A stretch of DNA of 64,000 nucleotides from Chondrus crispus. Lineage: Eukaryota > Rhodophyta > Florideophyceae > Gigartinales > Gigartinaceae. The DNA lies in contig NW_005178804.1 in NCBI RefSeq assembly GCF_000350225.1, positions 213,667-277,666 of the forward strand, given 5' to 3'. The position numbers were made by a program, and so were the translations under genes. Position 1 is the first letter of the stretch. Every line of letters starts with the position of its first letter. Shown here piece by piece: positions 27,557-36,398 of this stretch. The notes under the pieces are model-generated. The model was not told the DNA's origin and did no database searches. It saw only the letters and a list, made by a program, of their open reading frames with translations.

Positions 27557-28330
27557 CCACCGATGATGAGAACAGCTCAGCATTCAGAAGCCAGGATAAA
27601 CACTGGCAACTCTTTTGAAGAGCCGCAATGTACGGCATGTACCAAGGTTGTCCGTAAAGTGACGAAAACATGTGTTTTGGCGGCGAGTCTGCTCGGATTT
27701 TATATGAACGCAAAAATTTCAAACAACGCCTTTGGCAAAACTCATAGCATACCAAAAACTCGGGCATGTGAGTTTTCCACCAGTTTTACATCCGCCTGAT
27801 CACAGCAATGCCGGATCGACCCGTCTTGACGGAAAACGAAGTGGGGTTTCCGCTCTTTCCTCAACACAAACGAGTCTCATACTGCACGGGTCGTACCGGT
27901 TTGCCTCATGGACGCCCCTATCACTTCATCTACCAAGAGTCCATCAACGGATCAAAGCACCACGAGATCTGCCACATACGCAGCCAAAGCAATCGCAGAA
28001 GAGAGACAAGAAGAAGCTTCTCAAAAGTGATCCTCTCCAAACGGCCCACCTCAGCCTGTTAAGAAGACGAAACACATCGCCCTTTCGACTGAGAACCATT
28101 GTATCCCTGTGGCGAGTTACAATATTCGCTTCAGCGATTATTCGCGCAGGTGCACGTGATCCGTCGGGCGGCACAACGATGGACCAGACTTGCGTTTGTT
28201 GCGGGCAGGTACAGTACCTTGCTGGAGGTCAGTCAGCAAAACTCGTGGTGGAATTTTTCAAACTTGGGTTTACTTTACGTCCAGCGAGTTTGTGAGGAAA
28301 TGGAAAAATAACGCGTTGTACACTGTACAT
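27557..28330. other. Unassigned region
   Basis: A plus-strand frame of 187 codons (27732-28295) is open but has no recognisable domain, and other frames over the same bases look equally plausible. I make no gene call. Confidence 0.4.
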
Positions 28331-28622
28331 GGTAAAACCAGTGGATGAGTTTCCAGAATATACCGTACAGTACAACATGCGTAGTCACATACGAAGTCTA
28401 GTGCGTTGACGGCATTTATAAACCGTACTGTTGTACTGTGAAAACCAGCGAAAGAGTTTCTAGAATATACCATACCGTACAGTACAACATACGTTGTCAC
28501 ATACGAAGTCTGTTACGTTGACGGCAGTTATAAACCGTACTGTTGTATGGTACTGTGCACTGGGCTGACCCTCAGATCATTTTCGCAAGTTTAACTCAAC
28601 TCGGTATTCTTGCACTGTACGT
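28331..28622 (+). repeat. Upstream repeat of the membrane-protein family, copy 1
   Basis: Two tandem units of about 110 bp (28331-28440, 28440-28555) share ACCGTACAGTACAACAT, CACATACGAAGTCT and TATAAACCGTACTGTTGTA. They are followed by CTGGGCTGACC and then TTTAACTCAACTCGGTATTCTTGCACTGTAC. Compared with the copies ending at 33602 and 39357 it lacks about 190 bp of the middle. It ends about 400 bp before the membrane-protein start at 29025, so it is probably promoter or leader DNA of that family. Confidence 0.7.
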
Positions 28623-29024
28623 TCATTCAATATTGTACAATGATTCAATACCGAAGGTACGGTGCCAAGAAACTCAAAGCTCTCAGTTCCATTCCCTTCT
28701 CTTGACCACCTCAAAATTAGCAATGCACCACATAGTCCCATTGTTCTCTACGTATGCATAGAAGGTCGACCCTTCTTAGAACAACATTCGTCATACAGTT
28801 GCAACCCCGCCATCTATCCTAGTAGTGCATCGCCCTGTGTCATGCCTTCACGTCCCTTAATAACACCATACTATTTTTGACTATCCCCAAAGAACCACTG
28901 CAGCTCTTTGTCAAAAACCGACTTCGAAGGTCACAATTACGCAGAACCTTGCCACACACCCTTACCCGGTAGAACGTTCTTGCTTTTATTATCCCGAAGC
29001 ACTACTGGACACACATTTCTAGGT

Positions 29025-30635
29025 ATGAGCATTGACACAAATCTCGACCTCCCGTCCTTCAATGTTGTGAAGTATGCAGTCGTGTTCATCGTCTTTGATA
29101 TCATTGTGAGGAGGTCTCTTCTCACAATCCTCGTTTTCTTTCGGAGACAGTCTCTTCATAATGGCCGCCCTGTTCCGTTACAAACAAGGGGATTTGACCG
29201 CTACAATCTCCACGGGCATGCAGCTTTATCGAGATCCGGAACTTCGCTGTTTCTCTTCCTTCTTACCATATCCGTTTATGCTGTCGAATTCTGTCTGGAG
29301 TTTTCCGCAGATTCTTCTGCACGAACAGTTTCGGCTCCTGGGGTTGTCCACGTCATCAATGCCACTCAAAAGGCATGTTCTGTGGAAGAGGTCACTCACC
29401 GCACAGCACTTTCTCACATGATCAATCTTGCAGACAGCTGCATTGACATTGACTATGAAAAGAATCGGTACAAGTTTTTCCGGTATGAGTGGGAAAAAAC
29501 GGAAAGTGACGATCGGAGACCCTTGTGCGTCAGAGCACAGGACAATATCTTGACGGAGGGAAAGCTCATATACCATCAGAAAGATTTGGTCCCTGAAGCT
29601 AGACACTTTACCGATGCCCTTAAAGCTTCGTCATTTGGAGCGAATGGGGATAAATATCGAGCTGTCCTTGCAATACAGGTTCTCCCTGAGCATATTTACG
29701 GGTTGCAGAAGAGCACAAACGGTGCAGGTACTTATTGGACAGGTCCATTGATAATTTCTGTGCTCGATTCGACAAAAATGAAGATCAGGTGTTATGGGCA
29801 AGTTTTCGGTCGAGTAGGAGAAGGTCAAACAAAAGCTGAGATCAAATTCTGCTTATCATCGGATTCCTATTTCCTTTTTGTGTCAGGATATGGGCTGATC
29901 ACAGAAGATGCAGACTCCTTGACGTCGAGGCCATGGAATGTTCTCGTTGCTTGCTCCGCTGGCCGTGTTGTCGCTAATTACAGCAAAGGAATCGACAGCA
30001 GTGTCCCCTTCGCATCTCAAGCAAGAGCATTGCTTCTTGGATCCGTGTTCAACCCTGATGAGCGCTCTGTACAGAGATATGCAGCACTACATAGCAACTG
30101 CAAGGATGTTGTCATCCCCTACAACGATTCTGGCCACATTCAATCCATCCCTAATGCAAAAGTTCTTACCACTGTCCATGTTTCGGTTGAGAAATGGGCC
30201 CTTGTAATGTTATTGGCATACTCTATCGTTTTGGGTTCCATGGGTTGCGTGCTGAACTCAATAGCAAACTGGAAGAACATGCCGAAACACGTTTTTGGCG
30301 AAAGAGCCCTGGCAAAACGTTGGTGTCGAGAGAAGGAAACTCAGTGGAAAGATGAAGTGGAGCGAGAACCAAAGATTTCTGGAAAGTTCAATAGATGGAA
30401 TTTGAGAAGAAAGCTCTTCCCTAAAAATAACCCGCTCTACCTTTCTGTTTTTGTTGGTGATTTGCAAGATGATCTATGCATTACCCGCAGGGAGACAGTT
30501 GTGACAAGAGACAAGTCCAAAACCTTTGTAGATATTGAATTAGACAAGCATGATCATCAAGATTGGGATTTGGAAAGTGTACCACCGCCGATTGGGTTAC
30601 CAGGGGTCAATATGCAAGCCGAAGAAAATCTATAG
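29025..30635 (+). CDS. Three-pass membrane protein A, unknown family
   Basis: 536 residues from the first in-frame ATG. No known family recognised. Predicted by eye: a short N-terminus with SFNVVKY, hydrophobic segment 1 (about 15-40), a basic loop, segment 2 (about 73-92, SLFLFLLTISVYAVEF), a large middle domain of about 310 residues with Cys residues and a few N-glycosylation sites (NAT, NYS, NDS), segment 3 (about 380-405, KWALVMLLAYSIVLGSMG) and a hydrophilic tail of about 115 residues with acidic end. The same plan occurs in the protein at 34027-35730, with little residue identity. A broken copy lies at 25656-26590. The frame is long and clean for this decayed neighbourhood, which argues that it is maintained or recent. 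Confidence 0.65.
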   Translation: MSIDTNLDLPSFNVVKYAVVFIVFDIIVRRSLLTILVFFRRQSLHNGRPVPLQTRGFDRYNLHGHAALSRSGTSLFLFLLTISVYAVEFCLEFSADSSARTVSAPGVVHVINATQKACSVEEVTHRTALSHMINLADSCIDIDYEKNRYKFFRYEWEKTESDDRRPLCVRAQDNILTEGKLIYHQKDLVPEARHFTDALKASSFGANGDKYRAVLAIQVLPEHIYGLQKSTNGAGTYWTGPLIISVLDSTKMKIRCYGQVFGRVGEGQTKAEIKFCLSSDSYFLFVSGYGLITEDADSLTSRPWNVLVACSAGRVVANYSKGIDSSVPFASQARALLLGSVFNPDERSVQRYAALHSNCKDVVIPYNDSGHIQSIPNAKVLTTVHVSVEKWALVMLLAYSIVLGSMGCVLNSIANWKNMPKHVFGERALAKRWCREKETQWKDEVEREPKISGKFNRWNLRRKLFPKNNPLYLSVFVGDLQDDLCITRRETVVTRDKSKTFVDIELDKHDHQDWDLESVPPPIGLPGVNMQAEENL

Positions 30636-31542
30636 CTGCAGAGAGAAAGAGCACATGTACTTACTAGTTAAACACTGAAAGCATCTGGTTTTGAAGCGTC
30701 AAATGCACAACACGTGCAATTGTTGTTGTAAGGAGACTTTCTCAGAAGGGCAAAGTTCCGCTTCGCCAAGAAATCGGCAAGAGAGGTTCTCGAATAATCT
30801 AAGGAGTCATATGTCAACAGGGAGACGCAAGAGAGACTCGGATAATTTGGCACGCCTCCGCTGCCGGAGGGAAACCGCAGCGGCCTCGCGCGCGTATGCG
30901 AGCAGTAATATAAATTATCACCCAGCAACGGACAGAATGTAGAGATCATCATCGAATCATCATCTCGTCTCACGACTAAACATTGTCCTTTCACCAAACG
31001 CCGTTGCGCTTGCCTTCGAGCAGGTACTGCTCGACCCAGTGGGCGTTTCCCACTTCCCGCCGCATCGCGCGTCCGCGATCGGCAAACTCCATTTGCCGTT
31101 CGCAAGCGGAAATCACTGACGTGCCGTAAGCAGGTCAGACGCAAGAGGGCTGTCGTTTGCAGACCTCTCATTTAATTTTACGTCTGTGTAACAACAGCAA
31201 TATCCCCTCAAATTAACTCATCTGTGCTTCAAACTGCAGCCACAGTCGTAGATGCTTAAAACCAGGCACATGGCGTGCTTCCGAACACACTTAGTCGAAG
31301 TGGTCAGAAAAAAAGAAACGAACCGCAGATATTGCCGTCAGTTGGGCCAATTTGCAGCACATCGTGGGAGGAGACAACACATGAAATGTTGAACCAGAAG
31401 ATACTTCAGCAGTTTATGAAGAGCTTCTTGAGCGCACTACAATTTATTCGCGTTCTGCTCTTGTACTGTAGAAATGCTTGAAAATTTGTCAGCAATGCTT
31501 CTATTAAAATAGAGGTGTACAGTTTGAAGGATCTTGAGACTT
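30636..31542. other. Intergenic region with a probable host gene scrap
   Basis: Mostly featureless. Bases about 30991-31110 are GC-rich like the host genes; the minus strand there reads MEFADRGRAMRREVGN then HWVEQYLLEGKRNGVW and a stop at 30991. It looks like the C-terminus of a real protein without the rest. I do not recognise the parent. An inverted pair CGAGCAG/CTGCTCG lies inside. Confidence 0.4.
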
Positions 31543-32514
31543 TCATAGTCCCACGTATACTGCAGCTCTCAGTAAGTTTTCCTCTATGACAGAGTTGTAA
31601 CGTGCTGCGAGTGTTGTAAATGTCAGTCCATCTGTCCGTGATGGGAGTTGAGCGTTTCGAATATATCGCGGATTATTGACAAACATGAGAGCCTCAACAC
31701 AACCAACGAGTTCACAATAGCTTTGCATCATCATGGCTCGGCCATGAAAACGCACCATATGACCCCCTGTGGCGCAGCTTTTTTGTGCGTCACATAGTAC
31801 AGCGGCTTTCAAATGAGGATTATACGTTAGCATATGTAGCGGCATTCCATCAAGATGCTGCATTGCGATACATGCAGCAGAATCCTCATCACTACTTGCA
31901 CTACTTGGTGAAATTTCTGCTTCTATCGTGCTTGATGCCAACAAATTTTCTTCGGAAATTGATGACGGCTGTCCATCTAGGCAAACGGATGTTGAAAAAA
32001 AATTTATGCAGACACCATTTGATCCGCACTGCTCATCATCTTCACATATCCTGGGATCTCCAATGTATGGAACTTGAGAATTGTCTAGACATACTTGCAG
32101 CCCTTCAGGAAGTGAGAACTTTTGGGTAATCTCTAAAGGAAGTAACAAACATGTCTCATTGTCATTGCAGTCTTCTTGCGTGCGACAAAAGATGTCGTCA
32201 AAGAAATGTGGAAAGCAAACACAGTACACCCCATCGCTATCGCAACCTTGCGTTTGATCCGACGAGAGAGCATCTTTGCATTCAAGGGATTCGAAACAGT
32301 CGGCATTCGATTGGCAACGACCAAATGTCATGGTTTGAGCGTGCCCATACTTGAGGAGCATGTGAATCACAACAAAAAGTATTGAGTTCCGAGCAAAGAT
32401 AAATTGGAGGCGACCCATACTTGCAGGTCTTTCCGCTCTTGAGCGATTCGAAGATGTTCGAAGTCTCAGACAGCTTCTAACTTGTAACGCCGTACTCTTC
32501 ATCCTTATAAGCAT
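31543..32514 (-). CDS. Secreted cysteine-rich protein, unknown family
   Basis: 323 residues, or 291 if translation begins at Met33 (32418), which I think likelier because the signal peptide then starts the protein (MGRLQFIFARNSILFVVIH, cleavage after about GHAQ). The mature N-terminal half has regularly spaced Cys (CQSNADCFESLEC, YCVCFP, FCRTQEDC, CGSNGVC), resembling small EGF-like or disulfide-knot modules but matching no family I can name. The second half, after a Ser/Glu-rich linker, has VLCDAQKSCATGGHMV, GRAMMMQSYCELVGC and SRTDGLTFTTLAARY, a compact domain I also cannot name. A truncated duplicate is at 26594-27139. It is convergent with membrane protein A. Confidence 0.65.
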   Translation of the reverse strand: MLIRMKSTALQVRSCLRLRTSSNRSRAERPASMGRLQFIFARNSILFVVIHMLLKYGHAQTMTFGRCQSNADCFESLECKDALSSDQTQGCDSDGVYCVCFPHFFDDIFCRTQEDCNDNETCLLLPLEITQKFSLPEGLQVCLDNSQVPYIGDPRICEDDEQCGSNGVCINFFSTSVCLDGQPSSISEENLLASSTIEAEISPSSASSDEDSAACIAMQHLDGMPLHMLTYNPHLKAAVLCDAQKSCATGGHMVRFHGRAMMMQSYCELVGCVEALMFVNNPRYIRNAQLPSRTDGLTFTTLAARYNSVIEENLLRAAVYVGL

Positions 32515-32936
32515 TTCATGGAGTACGCTTTTAAATGAGACGATTCTGTGTTGAGCTTCTCTCCTGATGACACCGCATGAAGTGAATCAATAATGAAAAT
32601 GTATGTGCATTACTGTATCAAAGAGGGTACAGCAGCGCAGATTTCCCTCGCGATTTGCAATACAGAAAGGAGCCTTTCGCTGGAGAGCGAGACACCGTAC
32701 ACTCGTGCTGTGTATTTTCATGTGGACGCTCAATAAAAGTATAATAGAGTATGCCAAGAATGTAGCGCCTTGAAATAGAAATGGACACTGGACACGTGAA
32801 GAAACAGTCACGACATCCTACGGTAGGCTCATTGGTCTTAATTTAAGAGACTGCTCTGCTCTACAGTACAACAGAGTACTGATGGTACCGCGGCTTTTTT
32901 CTGTTACTGTAATTCACAGGCAACAATATCTTATAA
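32515..32936 (-). promoter_or_regulatory. Duplicated upstream region of the cysteine-rich gene (copy 2)
   Basis: Matches 27140-27556 almost base for base, then diverges at ATAA. It lies directly 5' of the cysteine-rich gene. Confidence 0.6.
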
Positions 32937-32985
32937 GTTATCCTATCTTTATAATGGTAAAACCAGTGGATGAGTTTCCAGAATA

Positions 32986-33265
32986 CAGGGCGTCCCACGC
33001 AATAGTGCTATACCGGAACAGACCTCGACATATGGCACTATTGCGTGAATGGCACTATACTGAAAGAGCAAAAACACAATCATTTACATGCAGTTGTGTC
33101 CTGCTTTCCTCCGTCACACCTTCGACTCTCAAGTTCTGCTACTGCTGAAGCCACATGTGTATGAACACGTGTAGGAAGTATGATAACCGTGCCCTGGCGT
33201 TTTGCATAGCACTAATGCGTGAGAGGCACTACTCAAAGTAGCACTATTGCGCGACCCCCCCCCTG
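32986..33265. mobile_element. 280-bp MITE with TA target duplication
   Basis: Left end CAGGGCGTCCCACGCAATAG and right end CTATTGCGCGACCCCCCCCCTG are imperfect inverted repeats, both containing GCAATAGTGCTA. TA stands on both sides (32984-32985, 33266-33267). The related sequence at 28355-28375 (TTCCAGAATATACCGTACAG) is the same site without the element, which proves the insertion and its limits. CAGGG termini and TA duplication indicate a Tc1/mariner-pogo type non-autonomous element. Confidence 0.88.
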
Positions 33266-33602
33266 TATACCGTACAGTACAACATGCGTAGTCAGATACG
33301 AAGTCTCGTTGATGGCAGCTATAAACCGTACTGTTGTACTGTGGAATGGGCTTACCTTCAGATCCTTTTTGTGAAAGAATATGATAGCAAGTGATTTACA
33401 GAGAGCGGCTTGCACCATCGGCGACGGCTGCTGGCTGGAACCACCTCATACTTAGGAACTCGAGACTATTCCACCTCGCTCTGATCGGAGCAACGATCAA
33501 TACAACCAACACTGTTCTACTGTACTTGAACCACGGCTTTCGGCCACACTTGTCGCAAATTTAACTCAACCGGGTATTCTTGCACTGTACCCTTCAAGGG
33601 TA
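33266..33602 (+). repeat. Upstream repeat of the membrane-protein family, copy 2
   Basis: Continues the same repeat after the MITE: ACCGTACAGTACAACAT, one 110-bp unit, then a 263-bp block (33340-33602) from about CTTACCTTCAGATCC to the palindrome TACCCTTCAAGGGTA. The block is almost identical to 39095-39357. It ends 425 bp before the start of membrane protein B. Confidence 0.75.
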
Positions 33603-33689
33603 CGCCGACCTCTTGCCTCAGTAAACATCGGACCATCGTTCCTTGCACCACAGCCGACTCCCCACTTGCGTGTGCGCACAACTCGTCGC

Positions 33690-33945
33690 GTCTCGCCGGT
33701 ACACGACCCCTCGCCGCCGCCGCTCGCTACTACCGTCGCGCTCTGCTGCTACCGCCGCTGCTCGCACTCCCGCCGTGCTCTGCCGCTCTGTGCTACTGCT
33801 GCCGCCCGCTACTGCCGCCGACGACTCTTGCTGCTGCCGCCTGCTACTGCCGCCGCCGCTCCCAGGTGCCGCCGCCGCTCTCTGCTGCCGGTGCCGCTTG
33901 CTGGTGCCGCCGCCGCTCTCTGCTGCTGGCGCTGCCGCTCTACGA
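33690..33945 (+). repeat. CTG/CCG-rich low-complexity leader
   Basis: About 250 bp of irregular GCCGCC, CTGCTG and CTCTGC units between the family repeat and membrane protein B. Probably 5' untranslated; the minus-strand frame over it is only Ala/Gly/Ser/Arg repeats. Confidence 0.75.
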
Positions 33946-34026
33946 CACCGAAAATACAAGCATTTATTCGTACATACTAGAGCACAAGACGTATAGTTAT
34001 TTTCATACCACAGGTTTAACGTTATC

Positions 34027-35730
34027 ATGAATTACATCCCAATGAGCATCGGTGCTTTCAACGCGGTGAGGTATTTGCTACTAGTACTCATCCTCCAACC
34101 CATAGTAGAGTGGCAGCTGTCTCTCTTCCTTAAGGACATATCTCAAGTTGCTGTGGGACAAAGGCTCAAAATACGCTGGAAAGAAATACGTCTTTCCCAT
34201 CTTTTCCTACACTCTAAGTATAACAAGAGAAGCCATATGGTGATTATCTTGGTTTTTTCTGTACTTATGCTTACTTTCGATTTGATGACAGAATTCGGCA
34301 CTTCTAACGTGCTACATGAGGTGCTTGAAAGGAGGAATGTGAGACAAGTAGGTAACGCGAGCTCATTAAGGTTGGGCATGGCCACATGCCTCCCAAAGAG
34401 GGAAGGAGAGTGCTACTCCCTTGTGTGCCGCTGGTACGTAGGGGAAGATCACCGATGTTCCGGACAGCAGTTCAGAACAGAGGTTGAATGTTTGCAGCTC
34501 GCAGCTGAAGTCAATGCCGATATGGCGGACATGGGGGCGACTGGCGAATTCTTTCGTAGGAATGTGCGGAACGTGCAAAACACTTTCTCAAATAAACATG
34601 GTTTCGTCGGGGATGATAGCGTCTGCACCAAGAAAGCAGGTACAATCGATAGGGTGCGGTGGACTATTACCCCAGACAACAGCTCCAACACCATAATGAT
34701 ACCTCTAGCAGATGAAAGTGGATGGGTACAGTCTACTTTGAGTGTGGCGAGTTTCGCTTCTATGGAGTGGCTTCTTGAGCTAGACTGCTTTGGCGGAGTA
34801 TTCCCACGGGTTAGGACTAGCAGGCGAGGGCAGGAAATCACCGAATGGCCAGTTCTTATGAAGCCAGATTGCAGCGATTACTACGTATTGGAACGTGATA
34901 TTGCCTGTAGGATTAACTCCACAGCCCGAGGAGCAGGAGGGTCTTGCTTGGTGAGAGAAGGAGGCGTCGTCACTATACGTGCTGTGTCCGGGGTTCGCAA
35001 TGTCAGCCTTGTAACAAGCTCGCAATCGACGGAGGGCGGGATAATCATGCTGGCGGAGGTTATCGCTTCCTTCGCAGGGGTCCACCGAGAAGACAATCTA
35101 GCTGAGATGTTTATTACTCAGCTGGTTGTTAACGGAGTGTTTAAGCCGCACGACTTCTTAGATCTCAGAAAATGGTGGCCTAACTACGGGAGGAGGGCAC
35201 GGGATTGGGCTGAGACGGCTCACCTGAGGTACAACGTAGGTAATTTGGTCGAAGAGAGAGCCGTCATCGTCTCAACAGTTATAAGACCAGTAATCACCAA
35301 TCTAGGCCTGGTGGCATACGCTGGAATTGCGACACTTCTCTTTGTCTTGATCTGTATGAGAGTATGGGCAGGAGCGAAGTCGGCAAAAGGAATACTTGGT
35401 TTCTCCTTATTTTCTGTGAGCTCGGGAGCTCACGGCTCTTATATAGGTGATTCTTACGAGTACCTGCTGGATCTTATCGCCTCTGAAAAGTCCAGAAGAG
35501 GCACATGCGCGAAGCCGCCTAAGAGCGACTTTGCGGAAGTTGTCCTACCACAGCCCAACGGGACTAACCACATCGGCTTTGATACTAAACCTGCACTGTA
35601 TAGCGGGGGAGGTATATTTGGGATTGTCCAGGAAACAGCTGGCGACAGATACCCTACGGCTCTGAGTGTGGGCCCAAGTCCTCAAGACACATACTCTGAG
35701 TATTCAGAACGAAAGGGCACCGTATCGTAG
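34027..35730 (+). CDS. Three-pass membrane protein B, unknown family
   Basis: 567 residues. Same plan as protein A: N-terminus with FNAVRY, segment 1 (about 16-35), a basic loop, segment 2 (about 69-90, HMVIILVFSVLMLTFDLM), a middle domain of about 330 residues with about ten Cys and several N-glycosylation sites (NAS, NSS, NST, NVS), segment 3 (about 425-450, LVAYAGIATLLFVLICM) and a hydrophilic tail of about 115 residues. Residue identity with A is low outside the first segment, yet the upstream repeat is shared. The Cys-rich exterior and glycosylation sites suggest a cell-surface or endomembrane protein. No function can be assigned. Confidence 0.65.
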   Translation: MNYIPMSIGAFNAVRYLLLVLILQPIVEWQLSLFLKDISQVAVGQRLKIRWKEIRLSHLFLHSKYNKRSHMVIILVFSVLMLTFDLMTEFGTSNVLHEVLERRNVRQVGNASSLRLGMATCLPKREGECYSLVCRWYVGEDHRCSGQQFRTEVECLQLAAEVNADMADMGATGEFFRRNVRNVQNTFSNKHGFVGDDSVCTKKAGTIDRVRWTITPDNSSNTIMIPLADESGWVQSTLSVASFASMEWLLELDCFGGVFPRVRTSRRGQEITEWPVLMKPDCSDYYVLERDIACRINSTARGAGGSCLVREGGVVTIRAVSGVRNVSLVTSSQSTEGGIIMLAEVIASFAGVHREDNLAEMFITQLVVNGVFKPHDFLDLRKWWPNYGRRARDWAETAHLRYNVGNLVEERAVIVSTVIRPVITNLGLVAYAGIATLLFVLICMRVWAGAKSAKGILGFSLFSVSSGAHGSYIGDSYEYLLDLIASEKSRRGTCAKPPKSDFAEVVLPQPNGTNHIGFDTKPALYSGGGIFGIVQETAGDRYPTALSVGPSPQDTYSEYSERKGTVS

Positions 35731-36396
35731 TATAGTACAGTATAAGCAAAGTTATGCGGTTGTGAGGAAGTGTCGTAGCCGTCGGTTTAATTCTTCTGAT
35801 ATGACTAGTGAAGACCAGGTCTTGACTGAGAAGAGTCAGGACCAGACTGCGAGACGAGTGAATAGTGACGATTATCTGTCTAGTGTATCAATTCCAGTTC
35901 TGATATCGGCAAAAACAGTAGCATGCCGTACAGTAGCACGGGTAAGGGAAGGGCAAGCCGGGCGCTCGTCAGACACCTACTGTATTACCTCTTAGCATCG
36001 CTTCCAGTATTCGCTTTAACATGGGTATGTTGACATTATCATCACAGCCATGAGGGTATTCACGCACTCATTTCGAGGTGGAACACCATTTAAGTCTGAA
36101 ACCCCTTGTCGCCCAATGCTGAAGCCGATAATCTAAATGCACTATATATACTGAGCACCTCCTTTAACTGTTCTGAGAACCTATATTGTACATGCTTAGT
36201 AGACTCTTTCTCACGTCTAATAAAATGTAGGAACAAGTTCTGGTTCAAAGGTGGTTAAACCCCTCGTTCTGACTCTCTGTTGTCCGCATGTGGAGGCAAA
36301 TTTAACGCAATGAATTTGCATGTCACATATGCGTTGGATAACTCTGAGTGGTACAATTAGATAACCACCAAGCTGAAGTTAGTTACGAAGTGCATG
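35731..36396. other. Unassigned region
   Basis: About 670 bp between membrane protein B and the pogo element. I see no gene or repeat in it. Confidence 0.5.
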
Positions 36397-36398
36397 TA

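Noticed and set aside
27732-28295. A 187-codon plus-strand gene
   Set aside because: Three frames over the same bases look equally plausible and none has a recognisable motif.
30668-31171. A 167-codon minus-strand gene
   Set aside because: The best protein-like stretch inside it is in another frame; no domain and poor composition.
33618-34028. A 136-codon minus-strand frame before membrane protein B
   Set aside because: It is low-complexity Ala/Gly/Ser/Arg sequence from the CTG/CCG tract.
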